64,000 bases of DNA from Halopseudomonas bauzanensis (GCF_900114735.1 NZ_FOUA01000008.1:1-64000); one strand, 5' to 3'; shown: positions 38,539 through 47,539, numbered from the stretch's first letter. Made by a program: numbers and translations. Notes: generated by a model from the sequence alone, not told the origin.

Positions 38539-39380
38539 GCCACCTTCGTTACGTGGTTTATGGCGAGCTACCTGCGGCTGATGATGGCCTTTATTTGCTA
38601 CTGGACGGCGCTCTGCTCAATGCTCCCCGACTGGTTTATGAGCACGATAGCAATCCGCAGCTGGAGCAGCTTTATCGCGGTACACGACACGCCTCGGCGT
38701 TGGGAGTGAGCCCCTGTCTTGTCAAACCTTCGATCGACTCACAACTGTGGACAGAAGAGCACCGATGGAATACGTCGGGCATCGTGATTCGATCAGAGCT
38801 GCCGATGGCTCAATTGATAGATCACCTCCGTAGCCTTATCAGCGCACGCCTGCCCTCAGGTCAATTGGCCTATTTGCGCTATTACTCGCCTGAGTGGTTG
38901 CTGCGTTTGTTGAGTTCATTCACGGCTACGGAAGTCAGTGCATTTGCCGGCCCGGTCAGTGCCTGGGTGGTCTTCAGAGAAAATGAATGGTTTGAACTTG
39001 CTCCTGACTGCACCGGCGACTGTCGAAGTGCATCAGAAGAAGGTTGGTTTACTATCCGTTCCGCGCAGCTCGAACAGTGGGAGCAGGAGCAGCGAGAGCA
39101 GTTTCTTGAACGCATGGCGGACCACTTTGGCGGCGCCAGTATTGATGAGCAGGAAGGGTTGCAACGGCGTGAGTGGCTTTCTCAATTGATCATGCGGGCA
39201 AATGAGTACGGGTTCGATCGGGAACATCTTTGTATCCATTATCTGGAGCTGGCGTGGGCTTTTCCCGATCAGATAAGTTCCGCATCGATCATCAGTTCTT
39301 TGACGGATCGAACCCAGGCGGGCGCCGCGAGATTGCGACGGGTAGAAGAACAGCTTTTTGGACTCGCCAGGGAGGCATGA
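38523..39380 (+). CDS. DUF4123 T6SS effector adaptor/chaperone
   Basis: A 285-residue cytoplasmic adaptor of the DUF4123 (Tap/Tec) family. Such proteins load a specific effector onto a specific VgrG. The family block (about residues 20-140) includes YLLLDGAL, and the C-terminal half is mostly helical. The ATG at 38523 has GGAGG 7 bases upstream inside the end of vgrG. The next gene, the LysM protein, starts 1 base after its stop, so VgrG, adaptor and effector are one translational unit. Confidence 0.9.
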   Translation: MPEQLSHLRYVVYGELPAADDGLYLLLDGALLNAPRLVYEHDSNPQLEQLYRGTRHASALGVSPCLVKPSIDSQLWTEEHRWNTSGIVIRSELPMAQLIDHLRSLISARLPSGQLAYLRYYSPEWLLRLLSSFTATEVSAFAGPVSAWVVFRENEWFELAPDCTGDCRSASEEGWFTIRSAQLEQWEQEQREQFLERMADHFGGASIDEQEGLQRREWLSQLIMRANEYGFDREHLCIHYLELAWAFPDQISSASIISSLTDRTQAGAARLRRVEEQLFGLAREA

Positions 39381-39381
39381 T

Positions 39382-41418
39382 ATGTCCTACACCGTGAAAT
39401 CAGGTGATAACCTCAGCCTCATTGCCCGGGCAAACGGCACAACCGTCGCCACATTGATGCGCCTTAACCCAGATGTTCAGGATGCCAATACGATCTATCC
39501 GGGACAACAGATTCAATTACCTGCCGGCCAGCCAAGTCGAGAGACGCGTACTGTGGGTCAGGTAGCGGACTGCAGCGACTGTTCTGACGAATATATAGAT
39601 CTGATCCACCAGGCAGAGGAAGGGGTTTTCATCCCTATTACTGAGCAGGAACAGCAGCAGATCGAACGGGAAGAGGCGTTTTTGGAACAGATGATTCGTC
39701 AGTTCTATGCCGGCCTGGACGGCGCAGAGCAAGACATCGTGGCGCATAAAGCGGCGTTTATGGAGCGACTGATGCGCGAGCGTGTGATTGACGAAAGCAA
39801 CCCGGCGCAGCCCTTTCAGCTGACCGAAATCCGCCGTCTGGCAGGGAATAGGCATTATGCTTATGTGCGCAAGGACAGCGGCTGGCGCCGTCACAGAAGC
39901 TACAGCATCGAATCTCAAGACCGGGCACGACAAGAAGGTTGGTTTGATCATGCTACCGGCAAGGTAGATCCGCGCAAGCTGGGCGAGACAATTAAGAAAG
40001 ATTTGAAAATCCAGTTCAACGCTCCTATTTATCAGGCGTTCGTTGACTGGTGTCTCCTGGAATGGCAAAGCGATGATGCAAAGTGGACGCCGATCGAAGG
40101 TATGCCGCCCATCATCTCCAGAGCGGAAGCGCAAGCCATGCGATTCGCCATGGGAGCGAGCTTGAGCGCAGGATACGATCCCAAACAACTGACCGCCCAC
40201 ATTGCCGCCAAGGCTACTGCCAGTGCCAGTCTTGTAGAAGGCAAAGCTTATAGCGAAATAGCTTGGCCCGCCGAAGAAGAAAGCGAGTGGACGATCCGTT
40301 ATCGAGACGAGACCAACCAACTGCAAACAGCCTCTCTGGGCAGATTCCGCGCTCTCGCCCGTATTGAGCTTGCCGGCTTCGCCGGCGCCAGCGCCATCCT
40401 CGCCGCCAATGTACATGTCACCGCTGAGAATGGTATTCCTACACTGCGTGGCGTCGGCGGCACCCAAAGAACCGGCAACGAAGCCGCAAATGCCGAAGCA
40501 GGTGCCTTCGCTGGGGTTAGAGCGGATGGGAAAGTGGAGGGCACGATTGAATGGATGGACATGCTGGAGGACCGCCCTACATGGACGACGCTTTGCAGCT
40601 TGGGGGTGGGGGCTGGCGCTGCGTTGGGACTAGGGGCGGAGGCTAGAGTGCAATTGAAATGGAGTGCTCGAGCTCAGAGTTTTTATTTCAACGTTCATGC
40701 AGGGGTAGTGGTTGGCCCCGGTGCTTCGGGAGAGCTTGGGGCTGAAGTGGGGGCTGGTGCATTCCTGACAATGTTGCATTGTGTATACAATGCGCTTTTA
40801 GAAGTGGATTTTAGAAGACTGGAAGACGTAGATTATGGCGCCTTTAAGCAGCTCTGCGCTATTGCTATGCATGGTTTGTTGACGGGCTCATCCATTGCTA
40901 ACGAAGCCGCTAGGTTTGGAAAGGAAGTCATGAATGAAATTGTTCCAGAAGTTACACGGCTAGTTAATCTGCATAAAACATCAATGCAAAGAGAGCAGCT
41001 CGCGATCAGACTGGCGGAAAATATTCTTGCGGATGCTGGAAGGGGAACCGCCAGTTGGCTTATGTATGCTCCTCCTGAGGTAAAGGGAGCCTTGCTAGAT
41101 ATAGTGTGTTATGACTATTGGTTGACACCGGAGCGGATTGGGTCCATTAGAGCTGATAAGCGGGATCGCGCGATTTTACTGATTCTTGAGGCTAGTCAGT
41201 CATGGCGTGATTTTGAAGAAGTGGTGTCGCGGATGAACTCTGATGGTTCCAAAGGAAGTTATTCTGAAAATAGGAGGCGGCTGTTTAAACTGATGGATTG
41301 GCTACCTTCTTTAGAAATGCATCTCATAGAATATAAACTTAAAAATACAGTGGCGGTGTCTGATCAGCCGGTCAGAGTAGCCCGTTATGTCCAGCTGACG
41401 GGGGGGCAATATGCTTAA
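39382..41418 (+). CDS. Putative T6SS effector: LysM domain plus Gly/Ala-rich membrane-active-like region
   Basis: A 678-residue protein encoded directly after the DUF4123 adaptor, the usual place for the cargo effector. Residues 2-46 are a LysM domain (YTVKSGDNLSLIARANGT) that may bind peptidoglycan or the spike. A CSDC pair is at 64-67. Residues about 85-200 are charged and helical, and residues 403-465 are rich in Gly and Ala (GVGAGAALGLGAEARV, GPGASGELGAEVGAGAF). The C-terminal 200 residues are helical with no recognised enzyme motif. A pore-forming or membrane-disrupting activity is the best guess. GGAGG 6 bases before ATG 39382 fixes the start. GC content falls from the middle of the gene onward, as in the immunity genes that follow. 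Confidence 0.75.
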   Translation: MSYTVKSGDNLSLIARANGTTVATLMRLNPDVQDANTIYPGQQIQLPAGQPSRETRTVGQVADCSDCSDEYIDLIHQAEEGVFIPITEQEQQQIEREEAFLEQMIRQFYAGLDGAEQDIVAHKAAFMERLMRERVIDESNPAQPFQLTEIRRLAGNRHYAYVRKDSGWRRHRSYSIESQDRARQEGWFDHATGKVDPRKLGETIKKDLKIQFNAPIYQAFVDWCLLEWQSDDAKWTPIEGMPPIISRAEAQAMRFAMGASLSAGYDPKQLTAHIAAKATASASLVEGKAYSEIAWPAEEESEWTIRYRDETNQLQTASLGRFRALARIELAGFAGASAILAANVHVTAENGIPTLRGVGGTQRTGNEAANAEAGAFAGVRADGKVEGTIEWMDMLEDRPTWTTLCSLGVGAGAALGLGAEARVQLKWSARAQSFYFNVHAGVVVGPGASGELGAEVGAGAFLTMLHCVYNALLEVDFRRLEDVDYGAFKQLCAIAMHGLLTGSSIANEAARFGKEVMNEIVPEVTRLVNLHKTSMQREQLAIRLAENILADAGRGTASWLMYAPPEVKGALLDIVCYDYWLTPERIGSIRADKRDRAILLILEASQSWRDFEEVVSRMNSDGSKGSYSENRRRLFKLMDWLPSLEMHLIEYKLKNTVAVSDQPVRVARYVQLTGGQYA

Positions 41419-42328
41419 TTTTATTAGAATGGGCATTCTGGTACTGGTCGTCTTTTTCTTGTCAGGATGCCCGTCTGAAGGCACCGCCAAACCTGACGGC
41501 GATATTGACTCCCTCGCATCCGAAATGGTAGGCGAAGTCATTCAAAATCTGGTTTTTATTGAAGGTGGTCATTTCAAAATGGGTGACTTCGGTGTTATAC
41601 AAAATGGACGTTGGCTACCCTATTTTCCGCCCTCAGCTGACGAAGACGTTGCGCATGCGGTCGAGCTTTCTAGCTTTTATCTTTCTAAGTATGAAGTTTC
41701 ATGGCGCGAGTGGGACTTGTATAGATTGAGTGTTGGGAAACCAATTTTTTTTCAAGGGCTTGATGGCAAAGAGGAGAGGGCAGCATTTGATCAAGACGCT
41801 GATAGTTTGTATTACATAAATAAACCTGCCCGGGTAGAGTGGCAGGAAGCAAAAGACTTCTGTTTATGGGTCGGGCAACTGACGGGACACTCATTCGAGC
41901 TTCCTACCTCAGCACAATGGGAGTTCGCAGCGAGAAATCGAGGCAGCAAGGCTTGGCTTTACCCGACCCATGACGGTCAACCCACCCCCAATGACCAGCA
42001 AAAACATATGCAGGGCTGTGATGCTTGGACTGGTATTTGCCCAGTTGGGCAGCGTTATCCTCCCAATCCCCTAGGGTTATATGACATGGCAGGCAACGCC
42101 AAAGAGTGGGTCGAAGACTGGTTTTCTCCGACATACTATCGTGAAAGCGAAGGGGTTAAAAATCCAACCGGGCCTTCTGAGGGTAAAGAGAAGGTACTTC
42201 GGAGTACCGGGCTCGGCTCGCTTGACTTTAGTTTCACTATAACTAAAGCGCCACTGATTCCTCAGGATGGCATCCTAGTGAGAGCTGGGTTTCGCTGTGC
42301 GGTTCAAAGTTCAGAGCCCATTCGCTAA
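41411..42328 (+). CDS. SUMF1/FGE-domain lipoprotein, paralogue 1 (probable immunity protein)
   Basis: A 305-residue exported lipoprotein: signal with lipobox LSGC (Cys20), short linker, then a SUMF1 (formylglycine-generating-enzyme-like) fold with FIEGGHFKMGDFG, the LPTSAQWEFAARNRG block, NPLGLYDMAGNAKEWVEDW and the terminal AGFRCAV. The catalytic Cys pair of true FGE is not visible, so it is probably a non-enzymatic fold. A conserved pair, GC-x6-C (GCDAWTGIC), could form a disulfide. Its ATG overlaps the effector stop by 8 bases, the classic spacing of an effector and its immunity gene. It would sit in the periplasm. Confidence 0.82.
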   Translation: MLNFIRMGILVLVVFFLSGCPSEGTAKPDGDIDSLASEMVGEVIQNLVFIEGGHFKMGDFGVIQNGRWLPYFPPSADEDVAHAVELSSFYLSKYEVSWREWDLYRLSVGKPIFFQGLDGKEERAAFDQDADSLYYINKPARVEWQEAKDFCLWVGQLTGHSFELPTSAQWEFAARNRGSKAWLYPTHDGQPTPNDQQKHMQGCDAWTGICPVGQRYPPNPLGLYDMAGNAKEWVEDWFSPTYYRESEGVKNPTGPSEGKEKVLRSTGLGSLDFSFTITKAPLIPQDGILVRAGFRCAVQSSEPIR

Positions 42329-42357
42329 TGTTCTTCCTGTGCATGCCGGTCCCTAGC

Positions 42358-42444
42358 ATCGAGCTCACCTTTCAGCTGCGCGAAGAAGGCCCTGAGCGGG
42401 TCTACTCCCCCAAATACAGCGAAACCGACTTGCACCTTATCCAG
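42358..42444 (+). pseudogene. VgrG gene fragment
   Basis: A 29-codon stretch reading FQLREEGPERVYSPKYSE, then TDLHLIQ, closely matches the VgrG segment at residues about 131-160 encoded at 36846-36930. It is flanked by unrelated sequence, lies directly after immunity paralogue 1, and marks a past recombination of a vgrG-linked cassette. The rest of 42329-42699 holds no other recognised gene. Confidence 0.8.
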
Positions 42445-42699
42445 AGCGGTTGGATAGTATTGCCAGTCGAGTGGTTATGTCTCACCTACAAGTTCGGCAA
42501 TACAACAAATAAAATTCACGTCGGCGTTACGGTAGGTGCACCGGTACTCATGGTCGCTGGGCTTGTGGGAGCAGTATGCCTTTGCTGAAACAAGGAGCCG
42601 ATAGTCTTGCCCTAAATTGGAGTCGTTTCACGCCCCTCACCTCCACGGGAACTCAGGTAATTGACTGGGTTTCATATTAGCTCTGACAACGGAAATGTT

Positions 42700-43608
42700 A
42701 TGCTCAAAATATGGGTAGCTATATTGGCTCTGCTTAATGTGGTCTTGTTAAGTGCTTGCAATAGTGGGGTTGAACAGGTCGAGCTCGAATCTAATCTAGT
42801 AGAACTGCTCTCAAGAGCGGAGCGCGACCAGGTGTATATTGAGGAGGGTGACTTTGTTATGGGGGATTTCGGTGCCGTGCAAAACGGTCAGTGGTTACCG
42901 TATTTTCCACCAACCGCCGAGATAGATGAGGCTCATGCAGTAGAGTTGTCTGGCTTCTCTCTATCTGCGTATGAAACTACTTGGAAAGATTATGACACTT
43001 ATAGCTTGATACATGATAAGCCGATCGTAATTCGAAGCGGGGGAGAGGAATACCCGAGAGAGGCTTATCTGCAAAATCTGGAGCATGATCATGATTTACG
43101 GAAGCCGGCACGAGTGACATGGCAAGAGGCCAAGGACTATTGTCTATGGCTTAGGGATAAAACGGGTATTGCTTTCGACCTGCCTACCTCCGCTCAATGG
43201 GAGTTCGCAGCTAGAAACCGGGGTAGCAAAGATTGGATATACCCGACTCATGATGGGAAAGCGACCCCCAACGGGGCGCGAAGGGGTGGTGAAGGATGTA
43301 TTTTCTGGACGGGCGTATGTTCGGTAGGAACGAACCTTCCGCCCAATCCTCTAGGCCTTTATGACATGGCGGGCAATGAGGAGGAGTGGGTTGAAGACTG
43401 GTATTCGGAGACGTATTACCGGGAAAGTAATGGAGTAAAGAACCCCACCGGACCGCTAGAAGGTACAAAAAAAGAAGTGCGCAGTCTGGAGGTGGGGTCG
43501 CTGAGTTTCAGTTTTTCAAGGCGCGCTATGCCGGCAGTGCTTTCCAATGGCTCCGTTGCACTCGCAGGTTTTCGCTGTGCTGTTCAAAGCCCAGAATCTA
43601 TTCACTAA
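42700..43608 (+). CDS. SUMF1/FGE-domain lipoprotein, paralogue 2
   Basis: A 302-residue homologue of paralogue 1 with signal and lipobox (LLSAC), the same MGDFGAVQNGQWLPYFPP block, the Cys pair in GCIFWTGVC and the NPLGLYDMAGNEEEWVEDW motif. ATG 42700 is chosen because it places the signal peptide first; the open frame begins earlier at 42661. Divergence is concentrated in the middle (about residues 100-135), consistent with adaptation of binding specificity. It is presumed periplasmic. Confidence 0.8.
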   Translation: MLKIWVAILALLNVVLLSACNSGVEQVELESNLVELLSRAERDQVYIEEGDFVMGDFGAVQNGQWLPYFPPTAEIDEAHAVELSGFSLSAYETTWKDYDTYSLIHDKPIVIRSGGEEYPREAYLQNLEHDHDLRKPARVTWQEAKDYCLWLRDKTGIAFDLPTSAQWEFAARNRGSKDWIYPTHDGKATPNGARRGGEGCIFWTGVCSVGTNLPPNPLGLYDMAGNEEEWVEDWYSETYYRESNGVKNPTGPLEGTKKEVRSLEVGSLSFSFSRRAMPAVLSNGSVALAGFRCAVQSPESIH

Positions 43609-43823
43609 TCATCACGGGGCATACGACCTGGCCCTGATTGTCGGTGGGTGATACTGTTGCTTCTGTAAGGATATAGTTTCATGTATTGTGTGGAGTTAAG
43701 GCATTCTTTAATTCCATGGGTAATGGCTTTATGGTTATATGTCGGCTTTTCAAGTTTGATGGTGTCTTGGATGGCTATGACAGGTCCGGGTGGTTCGGCA
43801 CAATGGATTTGCTGAGAGGAACT

Positions 43824-44747
43824 ATGCTTAAGGTAATCAAATATAGCTTATTGCCCGTTATCTACTCTGGCATGTTCGGGTGTCAATCAGACTCCGCATC
43901 TGATATAGATGGAATGGTTTCCGAACTTACTGAAAAAGCAGTCTTGGATCAGGTGTTCATCGAGGGCGGCACCTTCGAGATGGGTGACTTCGGCGCTACG
44001 CAAAACGGTCAATGGCTGCCGTATTTCCCGCCGACAGCTGAAATCGACAAAGCTCATACAGTGCACCTATCGAATTATTCTCTTTCCGCTTATGAAACTA
44101 CTTGGCAAGATTTTGACACTTTTAACTTGATACATGATGGGCCGATTATGATCCGGGGAGGTGGGGAGGAATATGCCAGAGAGCCTTATGTACAAAATGT
44201 AGAAGATGAATACCACAATTCGAAACCAGCTCGCGTAACGTGGCGAGAGGCTAAGGATTATTGTTTATGGCTGGCCGATAAAACAGGTATCGCTTTTGAT
44301 CTACCCACTTCTGCCCAATGGGAATTTGCTGCGAGAAATCGCGGTAGCAAAGACTGGCTTTACCCAACCCACGATGGAAAAATAGCCCCTGACAGCGACG
44401 AAAGGAATGGTAAAGGATGTAGCTTCTGGACTGGAAGGTGTTTTGTAGGTACGGACCTTCCTCCTAATCCGCTGGGGCTATATGATATGGCGGGTAATGC
44501 CACCGAATGGGTGAATGATTGGTATTCTGAAACCTATTATCAGGAAAGCGATGGAGCTAAAGACCCTCAAGGGCCGCTAGACGGTACCGAGAAAGTAATT
44601 CGCAGTTTGAGGTTGGGCTCTCTCAGTTTTAGCTTCTCACTAACGAGCTATCCCGAGACTCTTTCGGATGGCTCTCTTGGTCTCGCCGGCTTTCGTTGCG
44701 CAGTACAGAGTACAGAACCGATTAGTTCATTTGCCAGTGCACCGTAA
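43824..44747 (+). CDS. SUMF1/FGE-domain lipoprotein, paralogue 3
   Basis: A 307-residue homologue with lipobox MFGC after a short signal. The ATG at 43824 has AGAGGAA upstream; the frame is open from 43686 but without a signal peptide there. It shares a 55-base identical stretch (43923-43977) with paralogue 4 and nearly the same first 20 codons, so the two arose by recent duplication or gene conversion. The Cys pair GCSFWTGRC and LYDMAGNATEWVNDW are conserved. The preceding 43609-43823 contains no recognised gene. Confidence 0.8.
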   Translation: MLKVIKYSLLPVIYSGMFGCQSDSASDIDGMVSELTEKAVLDQVFIEGGTFEMGDFGATQNGQWLPYFPPTAEIDKAHTVHLSNYSLSAYETTWQDFDTFNLIHDGPIMIRGGGEEYAREPYVQNVEDEYHNSKPARVTWREAKDYCLWLADKTGIAFDLPTSAQWEFAARNRGSKDWLYPTHDGKIAPDSDERNGKGCSFWTGRCFVGTDLPPNPLGLYDMAGNATEWVNDWYSETYYQESDGAKDPQGPLDGTEKVIRSLRLGSLSFSFSLTSYPETLSDGSLGLAGFRCAVQSTEPISSFASAP

Positions 44748-44837
44748 CGACAATCATATTAGTTTTCTCTGGAGTAGGTGTCGCAGGCTTTTATAGGCGA
44801 GAGAGTATGAGGGGTAACAGAATATTTGATGTCGTCA

Positions 44838-44972
44838 ATGAGGTGTCAGACGATCAGGCAGCGACGCACTTTTTCTCCCGAGCTCAAGCAGGAGGTAGCT
44901 AGCCTAGTGCTTGATAAAAGTGCGGCATTCTTCAGGCGCGTTCTTCGCCAAAAAAATCGGTGCGAAGAATGA
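44838..44972 (+). pseudogene. IS3-type OrfA remnant
   Basis: The frame reads RQRRTFSPELKQEVASLVLD, the N-terminus of an IS3-family OrfA, then degenerates and stops after 44 codons. It stands in the spacer between immunity paralogues 3 and 4 (44748-45054), where no other gene is seen. The remnant differs from the one at 6245-6370. Confidence 0.65.
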
Positions 44973-45054
44973 GATTAAGTATTATTGATAAAGAGACCGA
45001 CCCCAGATCGGTCCACTCACTTAGTCAGGTGCATCAGGTGCATGGAGATGGACT

Positions 45055-45963
45055 ATGCTTAAGGTAATCAAATATATCTTATTGCCGGTTACCTGCTCCG
45101 CCGTATTTGGATGTCAACCAAATCACTCTGCGTCTGATATAGATAGAATGGTTTCTGAACTTACTGAAAAAGCAGTCTTGGATCAGGTGTTCATCGAGGG
45201 CGGCACCTTCGTGATGGGAGATTTTGGTGCAGTGCAAAATGGCCAATGGTTGCCTTATTTTCCTCCCGCTGCGGCTGAAGATATTGCCCATGAGGTTACT
45301 GTCTCCAGTTTTTCCCTCTCGAAATATGAAACTACCTGGGGAGATTTTGACCTTTTCAGCATAGAAACCGGGAGGCCCGTTGTCCTGAGGTCAAGAGGTG
45401 AAGAAATAAAAAGAGCGCCGTTTGAGCAGAACGTCGGGCAATCGTATTATGAAAAAAAGCCCGCAAGAGTTTCTTGGCAGGAAGCGAAGGATTACTGCCT
45501 GTGGCTAGCAGAGAAAACTAACCTTGCTTTTGATCTTCCGACCTCCGCGCAATGGGAGTTTGCTGCCAGAAACCGTGGCAGTAAGGAATGGCTCTATCCG
45601 ACACACGACGGGCAGTTATCCGCAGGGTATGAAGCGTCAAACATGGACGGCTGTGTTACGTGGACGCGCGTTTGCCCGGTGGGCCAACAATTTCCGGCCA
45701 ACCCTCTGGGTTTATATGATATGGCCGGGAATATTGAGGAATGGGTAAATGATTGGTATTCGGACACCTATTATCAGGGAAGTCACGGTGCAAAAGATCC
45801 CCTGGGTCCCCCCGAAGGCCAGTTGAAAGAAACACGTGGTCATGGTCTGGGCTCGCTCGATTTCAGCTTTACCAGGGCTCCGACCGTTCTGGTTTCTCAA
45901 GAAGGTTTTCTGACAGCGGCCGGCTTCCGCTGTGTGGTTCACAGATCAAAGCCGATTCGATAA
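45055..45963 (+). CDS. SUMF1/FGE-domain lipoprotein, paralogue 4
   Basis: A 302-residue homologue with lipobox VFGC. GGAGATGG lies before ATG 45055. The N-terminal 70 residues are nearly those of paralogue 3, but the middle (about 100-135) and the end are closer in pattern to paralogue 1 (for example GSLDFSFTRAP and the PVGQQFPANPLGLYDMAGN block), so it looks mosaic. The Cys pair GCVTWTRVC is kept. It ends the run of four tandem paralogues. Confidence 0.8.
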   Translation: MLKVIKYILLPVTCSAVFGCQPNHSASDIDRMVSELTEKAVLDQVFIEGGTFVMGDFGAVQNGQWLPYFPPAAAEDIAHEVTVSSFSLSKYETTWGDFDLFSIETGRPVVLRSRGEEIKRAPFEQNVGQSYYEKKPARVSWQEAKDYCLWLAEKTNLAFDLPTSAQWEFAARNRGSKEWLYPTHDGQLSAGYEASNMDGCVTWTRVCPVGQQFPANPLGLYDMAGNIEEWVNDWYSDTYYQGSHGAKDPLGPPEGQLKETRGHGLGSLDFSFTRAPTVLVSQEGFLTAAGFRCVVHRSKPIR

Positions 45964-46135
45964 GGATTAAATCCAATAATGGTCGGGGATAAATCATGCC
46001 ACCATATATAAGTTATCGTTTCCCTTGGTTGTTTTCTCGATCTTGTCACTTGAACGCGTCAGTTTCGGAAAGAATGAAGCCCGACTCGGCACCGATCTTG
46101 GTGGAGCAGTCAGCCAATAATCACGCGATATTGCT

Positions 46136-46534
46136 ATGAAAAAACGGTTTTGGTTGGGTTTGATATTGGCTATAAATTCAACAATAGCGCAGGCAGCGCC
46201 AAGCCCTTGTGAAGAGGTTACGCACAATCTGCAGATTCTCCCCTGTGCAGAATCTGCCTGGGCAGGAGCACAACAGAAGACGGATGCAGCTCTCGTTTCA
46301 TTGAAAAGCAGAATCCGTAAGGAATACATTGCTGACCCATCTCTAGGAGCCCGTCTAATAAACAGGATTGACCAGGCGCAGCAGCTTTGGGGGGAATCTG
46401 TTGAAGCGGACTGCGGGGTAGAGGCATTCGAAATCGAAGAGGGTGCCCAAGCACATCAAGTGGTTTTTCTTCACTGCTCCACAAAACGGTACGAAGAGCG
46501 AGCAGCCTATCTGGATCACCTGTTGGCTATCTGA
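46136..46534 (+). CDS. LprI-like (DUF1311) exported protein
   Basis: A 132-residue protein with a signal peptide (residues 1-20, cut near AQAAPSPC). A LprI/DUF1311-type helical domain has CAESAWAGAQQKTDAALVSL and four conserved-type Cys. Some members inhibit lysozyme in the periplasm; most are uncharacterised. Its position at the end of the effector/immunity island suggests a cell-envelope protective role, but it could equally be an independent gene. Confidence 0.75.
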   Translation: MKKRFWLGLILAINSTIAQAAPSPCEEVTHNLQILPCAESAWAGAQQKTDAALVSLKSRIRKEYIADPSLGARLINRIDQAQQLWGESVEADCGVEAFEIEEGAQAHQVVFLHCSTKRYEERAAYLDHLLAI

Positions 46535-46683
46535 TTAGACCTTATGCGCCGGCAGCTGGCCGGCGAGCCCGAGCTGTGACTTCTGTGGCAGTGGTTACGA
46601 GACGCAGTACAAGGGCGGGTAACCCGTACTTGGGAAACGGGGTATCAATGGCGCCTGATACTCCGTGAACCCCGGGATAGCCT

Positions 46684-47169
46684 TTATTTCTTCGGCAACA
46701 CCACCGTTTGGGTACCGGAGGCGATGTCATGCCAGGTGCGCGATTGCTTGTCCCATAATGCCCACCAGATGCCCAGGCCACCGCAGAGCCAGGAGAGTAG
46801 TCCGATGGTGACCCGGATGATTGATTGCCGCCAGGTGATAGAGCGGCCGTCGGGCTGCTGCACGCGGACCCGCCAGGCTTGCGCTCCCAGCGTCTGGCCG
46901 CGCAGGGTCCAGAACAGGCCGAAGAAGCCGTAGATGGCGAGGATCATCAGGGCGGTCAGCAGCGGATCGCGGTCCAGGGTGCCAGCGTCGGACATCGCCT
47001 GCAGTGCTTCGCTGCCATAAACCATGCGCAGAATGCCCTGCTGGTAGGCCAGGATCAGCACCATGAGCAATGCCAGCATCAGCATCAGGTCATAGAAAGC
47101 GCTGGCCAGGCGGCGGAACAGGCCGGGAGCGGGGAAATCCCCGGTGGGTAACAGTTGCTTGACCGCCAT
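46684..47169 (-). CDS. RDD-family membrane protein
   Basis: A 161-residue inner-membrane protein with the RDD signature: Arg in PGLFRRLASAFYDLMLML near residue 20, an Asp two residues later in the helix, and three to four hydrophobic segments. The family is proposed to include transporters. It begins a block of minus-strand genes (RDD, HopJ, folX, folE, folM), but a gap of 34 bases separates it from the HopJ gene, so co-transcription is likely. Confidence 0.9.
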   Translation of the reverse strand: MAVKQLLPTGDFPAPGLFRRLASAFYDLMLMLALLMVLILAYQQGILRMVYGSEALQAMSDAGTLDRDPLLTALMILAIYGFFGLFWTLRGQTLGAQAWRVRVQQPDGRSITWRQSIIRVTIGLLSWLCGGLGIWWALWDKQSRTWHDIASGTQTVVLPKK

Positions 47170-47203
47170 GCGGGCTCCGTCTGTGTCAGTTTGCCGAAAT
47201 CGT

Positions 47204-47539
47204 TCAGCGCCGGGTCAGCGGCGGGTGTTCAAAGGCGATGCCGGCCAGGCCATGTTGCATCAAGGCGCGGATATTGGCGTGCTCGGTACCGTCCGGGTTG
47301 GCCAGCACGGCCTGGTAATGCTCAGCGAAGCACTGCAGGGCCTGCTCATCATTCAGCCCTTGATCCAGCGCCATGGCGATAACCTTGCAGGAGCCCTGGT
47401 TCTGCTCCGCGCTATTGCGTACTGGCCCGTTGCTGAACGCGCTGGGTCGATAGTGATAGTGCTGCTCAATGAACGCGAGCGTATCGGCAAAGCAATGTTC
47501 GGGCGACCCCAGGCGGGTCTTGAGTTGCTCGGCGGTCAT
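47204..47539 (-). CDS. HopJ-family protein
   Basis: A 111-residue cytoplasmic protein of the HopJ family (named after a supposed type III effector). It has the motifs [19 protein letters not shown] and [16 protein letters not shown]. The family is widespread in bacteria without type III systems, so a housekeeping role is more likely. Its stop lies downstream of folX, and its start overlaps the folX stop by 4 bases, suggesting a functional tie to the pterin genes. Confidence 0.9.
   Translation of the reverse strand: MTAEQLKTRLGSPEHCFADTLAFIEQHYHYRPSAFSNGPVRNSAEQNQGSCKVIAMALDQGLNDEQALQCFAEHYQAVLANPDGTEHANIRALMQHGLAGIAFEHPPLTRR

Noticed and set aside
41411-45963. Four active formylglycine-generating enzymes
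   Set aside because: The paired catalytic Cys before the C-terminal GFRC motif are not visible, there is no sulfatase gene nearby, and the first gene overlaps a T6SS effector gene.
47204-47539. Type III effector HopJ
   Set aside because: The family name is historical; no type III secretion gene or secretion signal is in the window and the gene sits in a pterin cluster.
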